Below are positions 21,060 through 32,350 of a DNA stretch of 64,000 nucleotides, in pieces. Below the pieces are notes generated by a model that was not told the DNA's origin, searched no databases, and saw nothing but the letters and a program-made list of their open reading frames with translations. The translations under genes were made by a program, and so were the position numbers. The DNA comes from Mactromeris polynyma (lineage: Eukaryota > Mollusca > Bivalvia > Venerida > Mactridae), in assembly GCA_032209605.1 (NCBI GenBank), contig JASFXZ010000009.1, forward strand, positions 13,627,553 to 13,691,552, written 5' to 3'. The first letter of the stretch is position 1, and every line of letters starts with the position of its first letter.

Positions 21060-23972
21060 ATTCAAATGGCCATTATCCAAATTGACCCTTTTTTATTGAT
21101 TCTCTGCAAAACACTCTATTTCTCAAGAAAATGTTGTTATAAAATGTTATGTCCCCGGGAATACACTCAGGAATAGTCGGTTTGTAATACTGTTGTTGGT
21201 GTGTTTTATAATTAACAAAAGTAACATTTTCGCTGTTGGCAATATTCTAATGATGATGGTAATGATATAATGTGTCTGAATCTAACATTAATCACTAATA
21301 TCTCATGTTAATGCTAGGAGATATCCAAATACGGATAAACAAAATGGGTCTTTCGAAACATGAAATAGAATTTTCAAAGGGAAAATTTAGTTAAAAGCAT
21401 TTGATACACCTTTATTTTGTCATTTTAAAAAAAAGACATGTCAATGGTTTCATTGACAACATTAAATGCATTCGTCGTTCTCTTCGCGCACATTCGCTGT
21501 TCTTGTCGAGTGGTCATGTGATCATTATATATAGTGAAAGTCGATATTCGTACCTCGACGTCTATAATTTACGGATTTGTTCGAATATTCACGAATATTG
21601 TCCGACGAGATCCACAACCAGTTAAATGTAAGTGCAAATATTTTGTGTCCAATCTGATTTTCTGAGATGTAAGACGCTTTTCGCTTCAGCCAGTTCGAGC
21701 GTTGAAAATGAATCATTAGATTTTAGTGAGCTCAGATTCATTCAGAAAGATAAAAATGCGGTGATACAAATGATACATGCTTGTATTTTGATATATTTGC
21801 TTATTTGAAGATTGCACAAGTTTTCGAGTTTTGATTTTTAGTGAAGACACAAGCAGTTATCTATGTGTCTCTTCGATAGTAAAACGCGTTATACTCCTCT
21901 GGATTGCAAGTACCATAACTTGTATTTAAGTATCTACATTAATAAATGTAAGTGTAACTTTTAACACATTTAATTTTGTCATATAAGAAACGACGCTTTT
22001 CCCAGCCACTTATCTAAATCTGTGTAATACTTGGTACATTAAAAAATGAAATCAGACACTTAGTTTAAATTTGTTTTAGATTTGCAGTATTTCTCACGAT
22101 TTCTCAATATGTTCAATGAAGCTGGTGCAATTTGTGATAGCAAAAATTAAACTTCTTTTGATGTAGATTAAGACAACTACAAAACTAGGGTGTCTTTTGA
22201 CAGCTTATTTAATCATTAGAAAACAGTATTGAACCACTCTTTGTAATTTATACCGTAAAGTAAAATTAGATAAGTATTCATGGACAATATTAGAACAAAT
22301 AGTAAACGACAAATATTGTTATATCGGGGATGGGAAATTAATTTAAAACGGAAGAATATCAAATCATGCTATATAAAATAATTACAATTCGGAATAAGTT
22401 TTGTGAGGTATTTCCAAACGCAACTCGAGACAAATAAACAAATCAGTTCTCCCTAGACACATCTTTCAATTTTCTTAAGATATTTATCAGATTTTTTTTA
22501 AAGCATTTAACAAAACCCAAACCATGACATAATTCTTAGTAAACTCCCTCGGTGTTGAATTTGTGAGAAAATTGGCGTGAACCTGTTTTAGTTATAGTAG
22601 ATTCGCTGCGCGTTTTCATATAATGGGAGTAATCTTTAACATCCTAGCCGCGAGAAACCTCCTATTTACAGTATTCAATTATACATAACATACAAGCTGA
22701 TTGTTTTCACTGTTTAAGGTTTTCTTTAGAGATTTCAATACGATAATGATAGTGGATGTTTTATATGTTTCTTGAGAATACGCCGGTACTTACAAATATT
22801 AATTTTGAGTGGTATACACAGTTGAATGTATTATTTTCCGCAATTAAATGAGGAGTAAGATCAATATTTAGTTCACTGAAGCCTGTTATTTATTACTTTT
22901 TCTCCTCTGATATAACGCCCATATCAGCATTTTCTAAAATCTATGGGATTTTAGTGCTATAATTGTAACGAAACAATATTATATTTCTAAGAAATGATAC
23001 TAATATCTTTATTTATAACCTGTGAATGCATTCAGCAAGTAATTACTATATTTATCTTTATTTCACGTAAATTATCAGTTTTATGGAAAATGCAATAAGA
23101 AAAGTTAACCTTGAATCAATACGTGGGCGAATGATAATGAGAACAAATGTACCCTAGTCCGCGTGAATTCTATCCGGCTCAATATTACAAGAAACCTACT
23201 CACCGTGAAAACATTTTCTAATTAGCAAACATGCATCTTATTGCCAGGAAAGTTAATATATGTAATGACTGCATAGTAAAGGCGCAACTTACGATTGCCT
23301 GCACAAATTATGTATATTGAGCGGTTAATGAATCTGAACAGGAATTGCCTTCACTTGACTTTGTTATCTTAATTTTATTGTAATTTTACCATATTGTTAA
23401 TGTCTTACATTTTTGTTCTTAGCTTGGTTTATAATGTACAGTACAGATGTATACGTGCGATTTAATCAACGATAATATTTGCAGAATCTGATTGTGAATA
23501 CTTTGCATATTGTCTCGCACAGTCTCGTACATGCGCGTAGTTTCCCGTAAGCTTTGCAATTAACGTATCAAATTTTCGGCATGAGTCATTTGTCGTCAAA
23601 ATACCGACTTTCAAATGCTTAAAGGTTCAAGTCAGACGTTATTGCGTTAATTTCTGCGTTTTACATGAAACTTAAATAATCTGAAAATTCATAGTAACTT
23701 TTCAAGTATAATATACACATAGTATGCACTCATTGCGGGACTTTCAGACAATTAATTCACGGTACTATAAACTCATGAAAGCAATAATAAATATGGTTTG
23801 TTGAAACTATAAATCAGTACTAGGTGTTCTAAAAACGATGTTGTATTCCTAATGTATGGTTTTACAAATGATAGAACAATGTTTGAATCTTATATTCATA
23901 TTTCCACTTCTGTTCAGGAACAAAGTACAACATTCCACCATATTGACCATTTCATGTATTTGATCGGTGCCA
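21060..23972. other. Gene-poor stretch
   Basis: Nearly 3 kb with no frame above 75 codons, no shared repeat and no inverted structure worth naming. A good acceptor (CCACTTCTGTTCAG) ends at ~23920 just before the 38-bp array, without a convincing exon. Confidence 0.45.
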
Positions 23973-24339
23973 TGACACAACCTGTATTAGTGACGTCGGT
24001 TATGACGTCATGACACCACCTGTATTAGTGACGTCGGTTATAACGTCATGACACAACCTGTATTAGTGACATCGGTTATGACGCCGTGACACAACCTGTA
24101 TTAGTAACGTCGGTTATGACGCCATGACACAACCTGTATTAGTGACGTCGGTTATGATGCCGTGACACAACCTGTATTAGTGACGTCGGTTATGACGCCG
24201 TGACGCAACCTGTATTAGTGACGTCGGTTATGACGCCAGGCACAACCTGTATTAGTGACGTCGGTTATGACACAACCTGTATTAGTGACGTCTGTTATGA
24301 CGCCGTGACACCTGTATTAGTGACGTCTGTTATGACGTC
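23973..24339 (+). repeat. 38-bp minisatellite, 10 copies
   Basis: The unit reads GACACAACCTGTATTAGTGA followed by CGTCGGTTATGACGYCRT. CCTGTATTAG starts are spaced 38 bases over most of the array, with shorter units (36 and 30 bases) towards the end. Each unit carries one or two TGACGTC words, the core of a CRE/ATF site. A lone, diverged unit with a similar right flank is at 41771-41880. Confidence 0.9.
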
Positions 24340-24447
24340 GAGTATTTCCCAATCAAAGTGTTGAAGTTTTAAACTATGCGCTCTGTCAGAAGATGTCTTG
24401 GAGGCTTAATCAATCGAACGAGGAAATATTGATAAGTACGGTGCATA

Positions 24448-24545
24448 GATGTGGCATATGTGAAATAATTTTTATCTCGTTCCCACGACTTAGTATGTCG
24501 TGGGAACGAGTTAGTAAGTCGTGGCCACGAGATAACTATTTATCG
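24448..24545 (+). repeat. CCCACGAC array element, family E copy 2
   Basis: Head TGTGAAATAATTTTTATC, then TCGTTCCCACGACTTAGTAT, GTCGTGGGAACGAG and AGTCGTGGCCACGAG. It is followed 36 bases later by a family A tail in the same orientation. Confidence 0.8.
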
Positions 24546-24580
24546 AAATGTTAACCACCGTAAATTCACCGCAATTCATT

Positions 24581-24722
24581 GGATTAACCAATCCGCGTCA
24601 AGGTTACAAACGTTGTTAGGTTGAAGAGAAATTGCATTTGTGGTAAACGTAAGATTTGATTGGTTTACACAACATTGATTGCAAATAGCAAAATCATGTT
24701 AATACGGCTGCGCCGAAAAAAT
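24581..24722 (+). repeat. Conserved tail, family A copy 3 (long)
   Basis: The fullest plus-strand copy: GGATTAACCAATCCGCGTCA, AGGTTACAAACGTTGTTAGG, GAAGAGAAATTGC, GTAAGATTTGATTGGTTTAC, ACAACATTGATTGCAAATAG, AAAATCATGTTAATACGGCT, GCGCCGAAAAAA. The end carries CGGCTGCGCCG, a perfect 4-bp stem with a 3-base loop. Confidence 0.8.
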
Positions 24723-26637
24723 CGCAATCGTATATGATCACACGACACAAAGATAAATGATGTGGGGATATTATAACTCAGAAAACATCAATACATGTAT
24801 ATATATATATGTACCACAATTGTGGACACTTGATCAGGCCGAGTTAATTAAATACGTTGTCAGACAGTTGATAAGACCAAGGATTGGCGTAGGATTATGA
24901 TATCTTCGAAAGCATTATTTCAATTATGTAGTGTAATGAAAATTTGATACGACGTGTAGAAATACTATCGAAACTTGCTAGGGAACTTATTTTTCTTATG
25001 TTACATAATGTCGATAACGATATCAAAGCATCGGGCGTCTTCCCACTGGATTTCTTTTAATTGGGGTATTAAATTCTATAGATGCTGTAAATCTATCTGT
25101 ACGAATAATGTCATTGCTTATGAACTTAACTGTGATTGTCATTATTTTTATCATCGTCATTCCGTTCCCTTATTAGCGACTGGTTCGTCGATATGGTGAC
25201 CTATGGGATGGGTCTAGATGACTGAAAATGAAACCAGACCATCGTGCTTGTATTTGAAATAAAACAATTGTGCCAATATACGTTGATTATGTTCTAACCG
25301 GCATGTTCGAAAACTTTTATACAACGCACGATATAGGAATGTCGTTCGCAGTAACGGGAAGGCACATCATGTGCACCCACTTTGGAATCATCTTGTAAAC
25401 TTGTTAAATCACACACACGATAAATATACAAGGAACATATATGATAGAGACATGTGAATATAACTACAAACACACGATGCGAAATAAGAACTGTATCTAA
25501 GGTAGGTGAAAGCACAAACATTGGTAAACTATGTACCATCGAATAATTGATTTTTTAATGGAGGGGCAGCATCTAAATAGATAAATGTATATAGAGTCGA
25601 TAGCCATCGAATTCACTGCGAAATCGTTTCGACGACATGCGAAGGCGTTACGTACGAACGTCCCAACATATATTAAAAAGCATAACAGCAAACTGAAAAC
25701 AAGTCTGTATTGTACCTAGTAGGCTACTTAAAGAATATAGTATAACTGTAAAACGCATTTTACATGTATTGCATGTCGGGTTATGGTTGACAGGATTCTG
25801 ATTCGTCATTGGATAGTCCGTGTTGTTGACTAGAGAAATGGCCAATTAGTGAGGGAGATATATGTATTAATCACATCAGACATTTGAAGTGTAACCAGTT
25901 CAGGACCCCGGATGATAACGAGTAATTACACTCGTCACTCAAATGTCAGATCACAAAATGTACTCTCATGAGACTGACAGTGGAAATTTGAGTCTGGGAA
26001 ATGCATGAAAATGTCAAATACGTGCTATACATTCCTCTCTGTCCATATGACTTGACAGTGTAGTGTGGTTATGCGATACGTGAGTACTTACTGAATCTGA
26101 GTGCCACTCAGACTAAATGCTTGATATTACACATACATCTCTATAAGAATAAATGCTGCGTTTTGAGATTTGAGAGTCGAGAGTATCATAATTCACTCAA
26201 ATATTGCGTTGGAACAGACTCTTAATTGTATAAGCTAATGGACTCACTTTTTGCTAAACCACAAGCACCTTGTATATATACAAAGCATCATAGACTCGTT
26301 ACCTTCACAAGGTAGTTATTACGTCTTGTTTATATTTTTCGATGATTTAATAGAATCTTTTCTTTGAGAAAATCTTAAATTACCCCCTTTGATGAAAACT
26401 AACGCGTACCAGAACAGTGGTATGCAATACGTTAACCGCATGGAGTTCTAAATAGTTCACATAGCTTTATCATACAACTTACTGGGAGATTTAATACAAA
26501 ACTAGCGCACCTTAAGATGAGGACAGTTGCTAAACATATATAATAAGTGATAACTTTTAGCTACTTAAATGTCTCGCAGACAGACACGCAACTTGGCCTA
26601 TATGAATGTCTGTGTTAGCAGCTGTCATATAAATAAT
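24723..26637. other. Gene-poor stretch
   Basis: Includes a short (TA)n run at 24796. Minus-strand frames at 25.29-25.85 kb have a slightly GC-richer patch at 25294-25410 (reading ...SRYCERHSYIVRCIKV), but no paired splice sites were convincing. Confidence 0.4.
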
Positions 26638-26817
26638 GGAAATTTATTTGTGAACCCAAGGGGTTAGAACCCACACCCAAACGACGTCGGCGCCTAGCAC
26701 TAATGTAACTGGGACACGGTTGTTATCACGTATTGTGATCGCAGTTACTTCAGTGCTAGGCGCTGACGTCGTTGAGGTCGTGGGTCCGAACTCCTTTGGG
26801 TTCACTGATAAATTTCC
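26638..26817. mobile_element. 180-bp foldback element
   Basis: Arms of ~75-80 bases are inverted matches: GGAAATTTATTTGTGAACCC, GACGTCGGCGCCTAGCACT, GTAACTG on the left and CAGTTACTTCAGTGCTAGGC, GCTGACGTCGTTGAGG, GGGTTCACTGATAAATTTCC on the right. The loop is ~30 bases. It stands out as GC-richer than its surroundings. The 64-codon minus frame through it is a by-product of the palindrome. Confidence 0.85.
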
Positions 26818-27250
26818 AAAAAATACAATAAGATTCACAAACGTTCATTTTCACTAATTGATTTAAAATATATTTTGTTAACGATTGGCGCATTTCGTAT
26901 ATTTGGCTAGCTCGAGAATACGCTGTTTCAAACATTTGGCGCTATTACAAAGTCTAATTTCGTAGTTATATTCTAGTGTCTTTCTAAATCGTTGTAAATG
27001 CGTTGTTGACTTGTACACAATGGTTGTTTTAAAATTCATTCTTAATTTGTCTACCAAAGAAAGTGTTTTGCAGAAATGTTCACGGCCATTGCCATAGTTT
27101 TAATTCAATTTCTGTTTTATGTTATTGTTCTTATAATTTTGTTCATTCGTAAAAAGCAATATACCGGATGGTTTTCAGTAATTAATTAGTTCACAAATAG
27201 CGGAATAGAACATGAAACTACTGTGTTTATGATGAAACTATGTAAAGCAG

Positions 27251-27455
27251 GCCTATGTAGCCGAGTTGTTAAGATGGCTAATTTCATAGCATAATTATGC
27301 CCTTCACCGCGTTGGTTCGAATTTCACATGAGATGAAGCATTTGTATTTGAAGGAGCTCACCAGTTAGATTACATAATATCGATGGTTCTACCCAGGTGC
27401 CCGAAATGGTGCTTGAAGGGATACATTGGGTCTTTATTAACCCAATTAGTTACAA
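27251..27455 (+). mobile_element. tRNA-headed SINE copy (Ser/Leu-like head)
   Basis: TAGCCGAGTTGTTAAGATGG at 27258-27277 fits an A box and GGTTCGAATTT at 27314-27324 a B box, the internal RNA polymerase III promoter. The tRNA fold itself is not preserved. The body has GGTTCTACCCAGGTGCCCG and ACATTGGGTCTT, which are reminiscent of a conserved SINE core domain seen in several invertebrates. Confidence 0.6.
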
Positions 27456-28900
27456 CATGACTAAAACCTCTATTGCATATAAACCTTAATACAAGGCTGA
27501 TAAGTTCATATGAATGATAACAACCCCGAAAGTGGGATGATTCACTAATGACAATTGACCACTTAACATGAACCTTTACGGCTGAGATGCACTTCTGACC
27601 GACCTGAATATTACTTATGTGTTTGATTTCTTCTTATGTGTTTGACTTCTTCTGTTGCTACTACTCCGTATTCGCAGTGTTTATGTTTGACTTTACATTA
27701 ACTCCACATTAGATCACAATGGAGACATCATATTCCATATCTTCTGTTGGCGTCATCTTGTACATACAACGTGGATGTCATGGCTTTATTATACACACGT
27801 GCTATATTTACTACTGATTATATCTTGTAATACGATGTCTTGAAATCGTACATTTCACGCAGATATAAACCTGTTTGTCACTATGCCTTCCAAAACTTAC
27901 TTGTTCCATCAAATTCAAACTGGATGTCAGCTTTTAACATTGCAATAATGCTAGTTCAGACCATTTGCTAAGCGTCATGTGAACACCTGACGTTTACGTA
28001 ATTAGCCAGGTTTGTGTCATAATTTCATAAACTAATTAGTGATTGGCAACGGACTGGATGATATGATGTCTGTCCCGCCTTGAATTGCTTCAGCTGTCAG
28101 AAATGACGGCTTATCACGCGTGAAGGTTTTCCTAGTACATTAACGGTTTTAAGTCTGATAATATAATTTCGTTTGCAATATGGGGACTAAGCACTATTTT
28201 TGCTTATAGCTGCTTTTTTTAATAACAACTAAAATATTTCTTGTTACTGAATCGTTGATATTACTATTTCATTTATTACGCACCATAATGTTACAACAAA
28301 ATCATACGAAGTTATTGTTTTTAAAAGCAATGATACCGATATTGAACATTAGCATTTCTAAAAAGAGAAGAAGCATCTCGGCGAAGAAGGTTATGCTATT
28401 ACATGACATGTAACAAAATTCTATTTGCACTTGGCAAACATCTGATTTCGCATATCTACTGTCTCAATGGTAATCAGTAACAAGGCTAAACTGGATTGCA
28501 ATGTCATTACGGCATTCGAATATATTATATACACGATAACCAGTCTAATTATACTAGAAACGTGTGATCGATCTGCATTGAACATGAATAACCAGGGGAG
28601 ACGTTGTATATCCATATGTATAACCTTCTGCTGTAATTGTACTATGCGAAAACCTACATAATAGACAACCGCTGTAATTCAGTTAACTGTCACATTGTTA
28701 GAGACGACTCCGTAACGAGGGATATATGTCCATGCAGGTTGTCAGACTATTTACTGTTACATAAGGATTCGTCCAAATTAGTTCTGCATGAAGTAATTAT
28801 GACATGGTTTGGTAGAATAAACCGTTAGGTTGTTGAAACCGGAATAGATGAACGGACTCATCGTAACACAGTGGAATGATAATACATCGTAGACATAGAC
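27456..28900. other. Gene-poor stretch
   Basis: Overlapping short frames on both strands at 28.42-28.66 kb are hydrophobic but lack paired splice sites. No repeat was recognised. Confidence 0.4.
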
Positions 28901-29026
28901 TACCCACCAACCATACCGCCTGACAACAGCAATCATGTCATAACACTTTTTTATAGACAACCATTATAGTTGCACATCTGTTAAATCAGTATATCTTGGA
29001 AGAGGGACACGGAAAATGTGACTTAC

Positions 29027-29114
29027 TTTGCCCAGCTGTGGATAGTCACATTCACAGTATGGACCCAATAAACAGTTCATTCGAATTGGAAAATTTGTCA
29101 ACACAGGTTCAACA
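29027..29114 (-). CDS. Possible coding exon, unrecognised
   Basis: An 88-nt open piece lies between an acceptor (ATACGTATAG, minus strand) and a consensus donor GTAAGTC. It reads VEPVLTNFPIRMN then CLLGPYCECDYPQLGK. It starts with one base of a split codon, so it is phase-compatible with the exon candidate at 30454-30661 (TA plus T gives Tyr), and ends between codons. The acceptor has a weak pyrimidine tract. It competes with the 29465-29705 candidate for the same upstream partner and could be spurious. Confidence 0.25.
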
Positions 29115-29261
29115 CTATACGTATATGATATTTCTTGATATGCATCATGTTGTATAACTAAACACCAAAGTAAACAACTAGAATGTATCACGTAATCACT
29201 GACAAGATGTATTAATTCCACGTAGGGTCGTATTATATAGCTTCACTTGTTAACCCTTTCA

Positions 29262-29356
29262 CCTCCTCAATGCCTGATGATTTGTAGACTGTTGTTTTCC
29301 CGGGGTTCTGTTAGGGAGGTATTATCTTATGTACGTATGTGGCGTTCCCAGTAACA
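29262..29356 (-). repeat. Dispersed repeat, family D copy (inverted)
   Basis: The reverse complement shows CCACATACGTACATAAGATA, ATACCTCCCTAACAGAACCC, CGGGAAAACAACAGTCTAC. This is the same word order as the plus-strand copies. Confidence 0.7.
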
Positions 29357-29464
29357 ATGGAATCCCTCTTTTAAGACCAGTGCACATCGAATGTTCGGAA
29401 ACCGCATGCACATCACAGTCGCTGCGAGCAACATCACATGAAGCATTTTAGCAGTCTCCAATTA

Positions 29465-29705
29465 ACGAATTGTGTATAAAATGTCGGCAAATAGCAAATA
29501 AAATGATATTTTGACTACAGTATCTTCGCTCATTCTTGAAAGTTGATCATTATGGAAGATGTTTATATCTCTGGCAGTCTTGCTAATGTCAATGACACAG
29601 AGTGTCATGCTGAAGTTGGTGTTGTATTGTTTGGTTTCACAACGGATGCAGGATTTCGATATAACAGGTTTATCTGTAAAACTATCTTCATATATCCCAG
29701 CAGTG
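29465..29705 (-). CDS. Candidate exon, RPA1/MEIOB-like C-terminal OB fold
   Basis: An 85-codon open frame (29719 down to a TAA at 29462-29464) contains KSCIRCETKQYNTNFSMTLC then VIDISKTARDINIFHNDQL. A CxxC followed by an aromatic, Met-x-Leu-x-Val-x-Asp strand pair and Ile-x-Ile-Phe resembles the zinc ribbon and following strands of the replication factor A C-terminal domain, as in RPA1 and MEIOB. Only one of the two expected Cys pairs is visible. If the acceptor is the CATCAG at 29706-29711 the first base completes a Tyr codon with the donor at 30454. The pyrimidine tract there is poor. The 3' limit is uncertain: it could stop at the TAA or splice near a GT at ~29521. A Helitron-borne RPA-like gene is an alternative to a host gene. 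Confidence 0.35.
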
Positions 29706-30453
29706 CTGATGGTTTTGTATCAATCATTCAGCTAAGCAGCATTTAATGATGCGTATTCTCCTCTATTCTCCTCAGAACAGAATATTCAATATCGCAATTT
29801 TGTTTTCATCTCTGAGCTCTTAATCCTAATGTTTGCATATGACGGTTTTATGACTGACAGAGACAGCTAAACATCATGCCTGATAGTGCATGTTTGTACA
29901 TTCTGTGATTATTGTTCAGAACACAATTCTTGACGAATATTGCGCAAATTGGTTTCTTGGCAAAGGGCGTTTGTATATTAACCTTTTCAATGGCATGAGA
30001 TATTGCATGCCAGTCAGATAAGGTATTTCACTTCCATATGTTTTAAATTATTAATAACAAAATACACAAACAAATACTTCAGAAGAAGATGATATATTCG
30101 ATCTGACGTTTTATGTAACAGAGAAACACGGAGTTCACTGTTCACTTTGTTTTATTGTTCATGCCATTGAAATTGCCTACACATTCAGCAAAATGCATTG
30201 CACGGGGTGCTAGGGTTTAAAACACGTAATTAGCATGTTTTGCCACCAAGGAAATACGAAACACTGATTGGACCTGACGTATGCAATAATCGAATTATGG
30301 CAGTACGCTAAACATTTCATCTCATATAACAGGTGCCAGTGAAGCACTTGGCATTGGAGAAGACACAGTAGGTTCTTGTCGAACCTTGTGACAGGTGTTT
30401 CTTCAGTCAGACACAACATGGCCTGATTGACTGGTTCTGATATTGACACTTAC

Positions 30454-30661
30454 TATGCCGAAGTGTCAAATACATGTAGCAATGTAACTGCATTTAACGT
30501 AATGACGTCTTTGGGCGTGAGTTGTAGTCCGATTTTGATTTGCGCTAGACGAGTATTTGCATTTGAATCAGGATGGGCAACAACATCACGCTCGATGAAT
30601 ATATCTTCTAACGACAGTTGGCGAGGTGCAAATTTTTGATCGCCTCGGGTGGCAAGAATAT
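30454..30661 (-). CDS. Candidate coding exon, possibly OB-fold protein
   Basis: A 208-nt open exon with both splice signals on the minus strand: acceptor ATCCGTTTATAG and consensus donor GTAAGTG. It reads ILATRGDQKFAPRQLSLEDI, FIERDVVAHPDSNANTRLAQ, IKIGLQLTPKDVITLN and ends HVFDTSA. The segment is visibly GC-richer than its flanks, and its charge pattern is protein-like. The VVAHPDSNANTRL piece recalls the Asn-Pro-Asp-x-Pro-Glu-Ala turn after an OB domain in RPA1/MEIOB proteins, and an OB-like zinc segment lies just downstream on the same strand. That family link is inference from short motifs. It begins with two bases and ends with two bases of split codons. No upstream partner exon was firmly identified. 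Confidence 0.5.
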
Positions 30662-31394
30662 CTATAAACGGATATAACATGACAATAAAATGTATATGTT
30701 GTTAATTATGAACACATTTCTGGAATATTCTCGACTCGTTCGAATGTGGAACCACATCCTAGTTTTTTTCCAGCCGATATAGGAATGCAAACCCCTCAAT
30801 TATACATGTTTTGTATTAAACAACGTCAACGTTAAATATATACTCGGCATTTTGAAGTATTTTTTTTACTGTAAAAATGATTATAATTGCTGATTTGTAA
30901 AAAAACATTTTCAGTGTTCTATATGCAAATAAATATATCTATCTATATTGTTTCGTCTAGAAATCCTAGCATGGTGTTTTTTCATCTGAACATATTTCTG
31001 ATGTCTCGGACCAATCCAGCTTTAATATTAAAACATGTTGTTTTTTCAATTACCCACTATCTTCCGAAATCATAGACTTTTAACATTTTAAGAAACAACA
31101 CAATTGTAAATCAAATGAATTTAATAGTAATAAAAACCCTGATTTATAAAAAACCTTAGTTTTTATATAAAAATGAAGGTATTTTCTTTTTGATATTTAC
31201 TGATATAATCACAAGGTGATTATGAATACATATGGACATATACAATTTGATAAAGGGATACTCCTCTTTTTACCATATTTCTAATATTTTAAATCATGTT
31301 CATTTCATGTATGAAAACCGCCGTGGTCGAGCGAATATGAGAGCAAGCCTCAGGATGCAATAAGTTCATTGTAATGCATATACAAGAGACATTA

Positions 31395-31480
31395 AATTGC
31401 TACAGGGAACACCATATACACAAGACAATACCTCCCTACACAGACATCCGGGAAACAACAACCGACAATGTACGGTTACC
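31395..31480 (+). repeat. Dispersed repeat, family D copy 2
   Basis: Contains CACCATATACACAAGACAAT, ACCTCCCTACACAGACATCC and GGGAAACAACAACC in the family order. The downstream ~80 bases (CTCTGGAGCAATAACC and similar) loosely resemble 34.86-34.98 kb. Confidence 0.7.
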
Positions 31481-32112
31481 TATCCTCTGGAGCAATAACC
31501 TCTCTGCAACAACATCCTCAATTACAACTGTACTTTAACCTCTATAGAGCAACTAGGTCTCAGCAAGAACCATTGTACCCATCTTCCATATGCTGTTACT
31601 CTTGCGGGGTTGCGGTGTATGTCATATGCTGATGTTCTATATAGACAAGCATGTCATACACATTCAAGCATATCATATGTTTAAAATTCAGTTAACCATT
31701 CTATACAACTAATAAAATCATGTTCAATGAAAATAAATAGCATCAATATTTTTTGTCAATACGCCTTGTTAAAAAAAAACTGTTGCAAATTTATTGGCGT
31801 CCTGGGCTTATTTTGTTACAAACCATTATGAATATTGAATGAACTTGAAATTAAAACCAGTTCAACAAATCGCATCGTTGTGTCTCGTAAGGCATTAATT
31901 GATGTGCCACAGAACAGTTCCTGTATCGATAAATTGTCTCATTTATATTTCATCCATGCCTTCATTTGATGGTGAAAGTCCCTGAGGTATCGTCAATAAA
32001 CAATAACACATGCGTAAAACGCTTTGACAATTACAACATCACCAATTATTCTAGCATAAACGTCTGTTGAATTTTACAATGTTTTATCAATAGTGATTGT
32101 TGCTAAATATAA

Positions 32113-32240
32113 TTACCTAACACATGTTTTCCGACCCTGTGTATCCACGCATTGAATTGAAACCTTGAAACAGCGCTTCTTGTTCCGACGACCGATTAAA
32201 ACACTTACACTAAAAATCATAACAAGCAAATGAAGGCCAT
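32113..32240 (-). CDS. Weak candidate exon with a membrane helix
   Basis: The minus-strand frame reads IDWEYGLHLLVMIFSVSVLI followed by GRRNKKRCFKVSIQCVDTQG. This is a plausible transmembrane helix with a basic stop-transfer patch. An acceptor CTGCAG precedes it, just inside the SINE relic at 32271, and a GTAATT donor-like site follows near 32117. Its phase does not join directly to the 30454-30661 exon. It could be chance. Confidence 0.2.
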
Positions 32241-32270
32241 ATTCCCAATCTATGTCTGCAGCTAAATAGG

Positions 32271-32350
32271 CTATACCGGTTAGCTCAGTCGGTAAACACT
32301 CTATTACCAATCTGAAAGGCGTAGGTTCGAATGCTGGGTGAAATGTAAGT
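32271..32350 (+). mobile_element. tRNA-like SINE head
   Basis: GTTAGCTCAGTCGGTAAA resembles an A box and GGTTCGAATGC (32324-32334) a B box. The anticodon stem and the 3' acceptor half are not preserved, so it is a SINE relic rather than a tRNA gene. Confidence 0.55.

Noticed and set aside
32271..32350. Possible functional tRNA gene
   Set aside because: A and B boxes are present but the acceptor stem and anticodon arm do not pair. A SINE relic is the better call.
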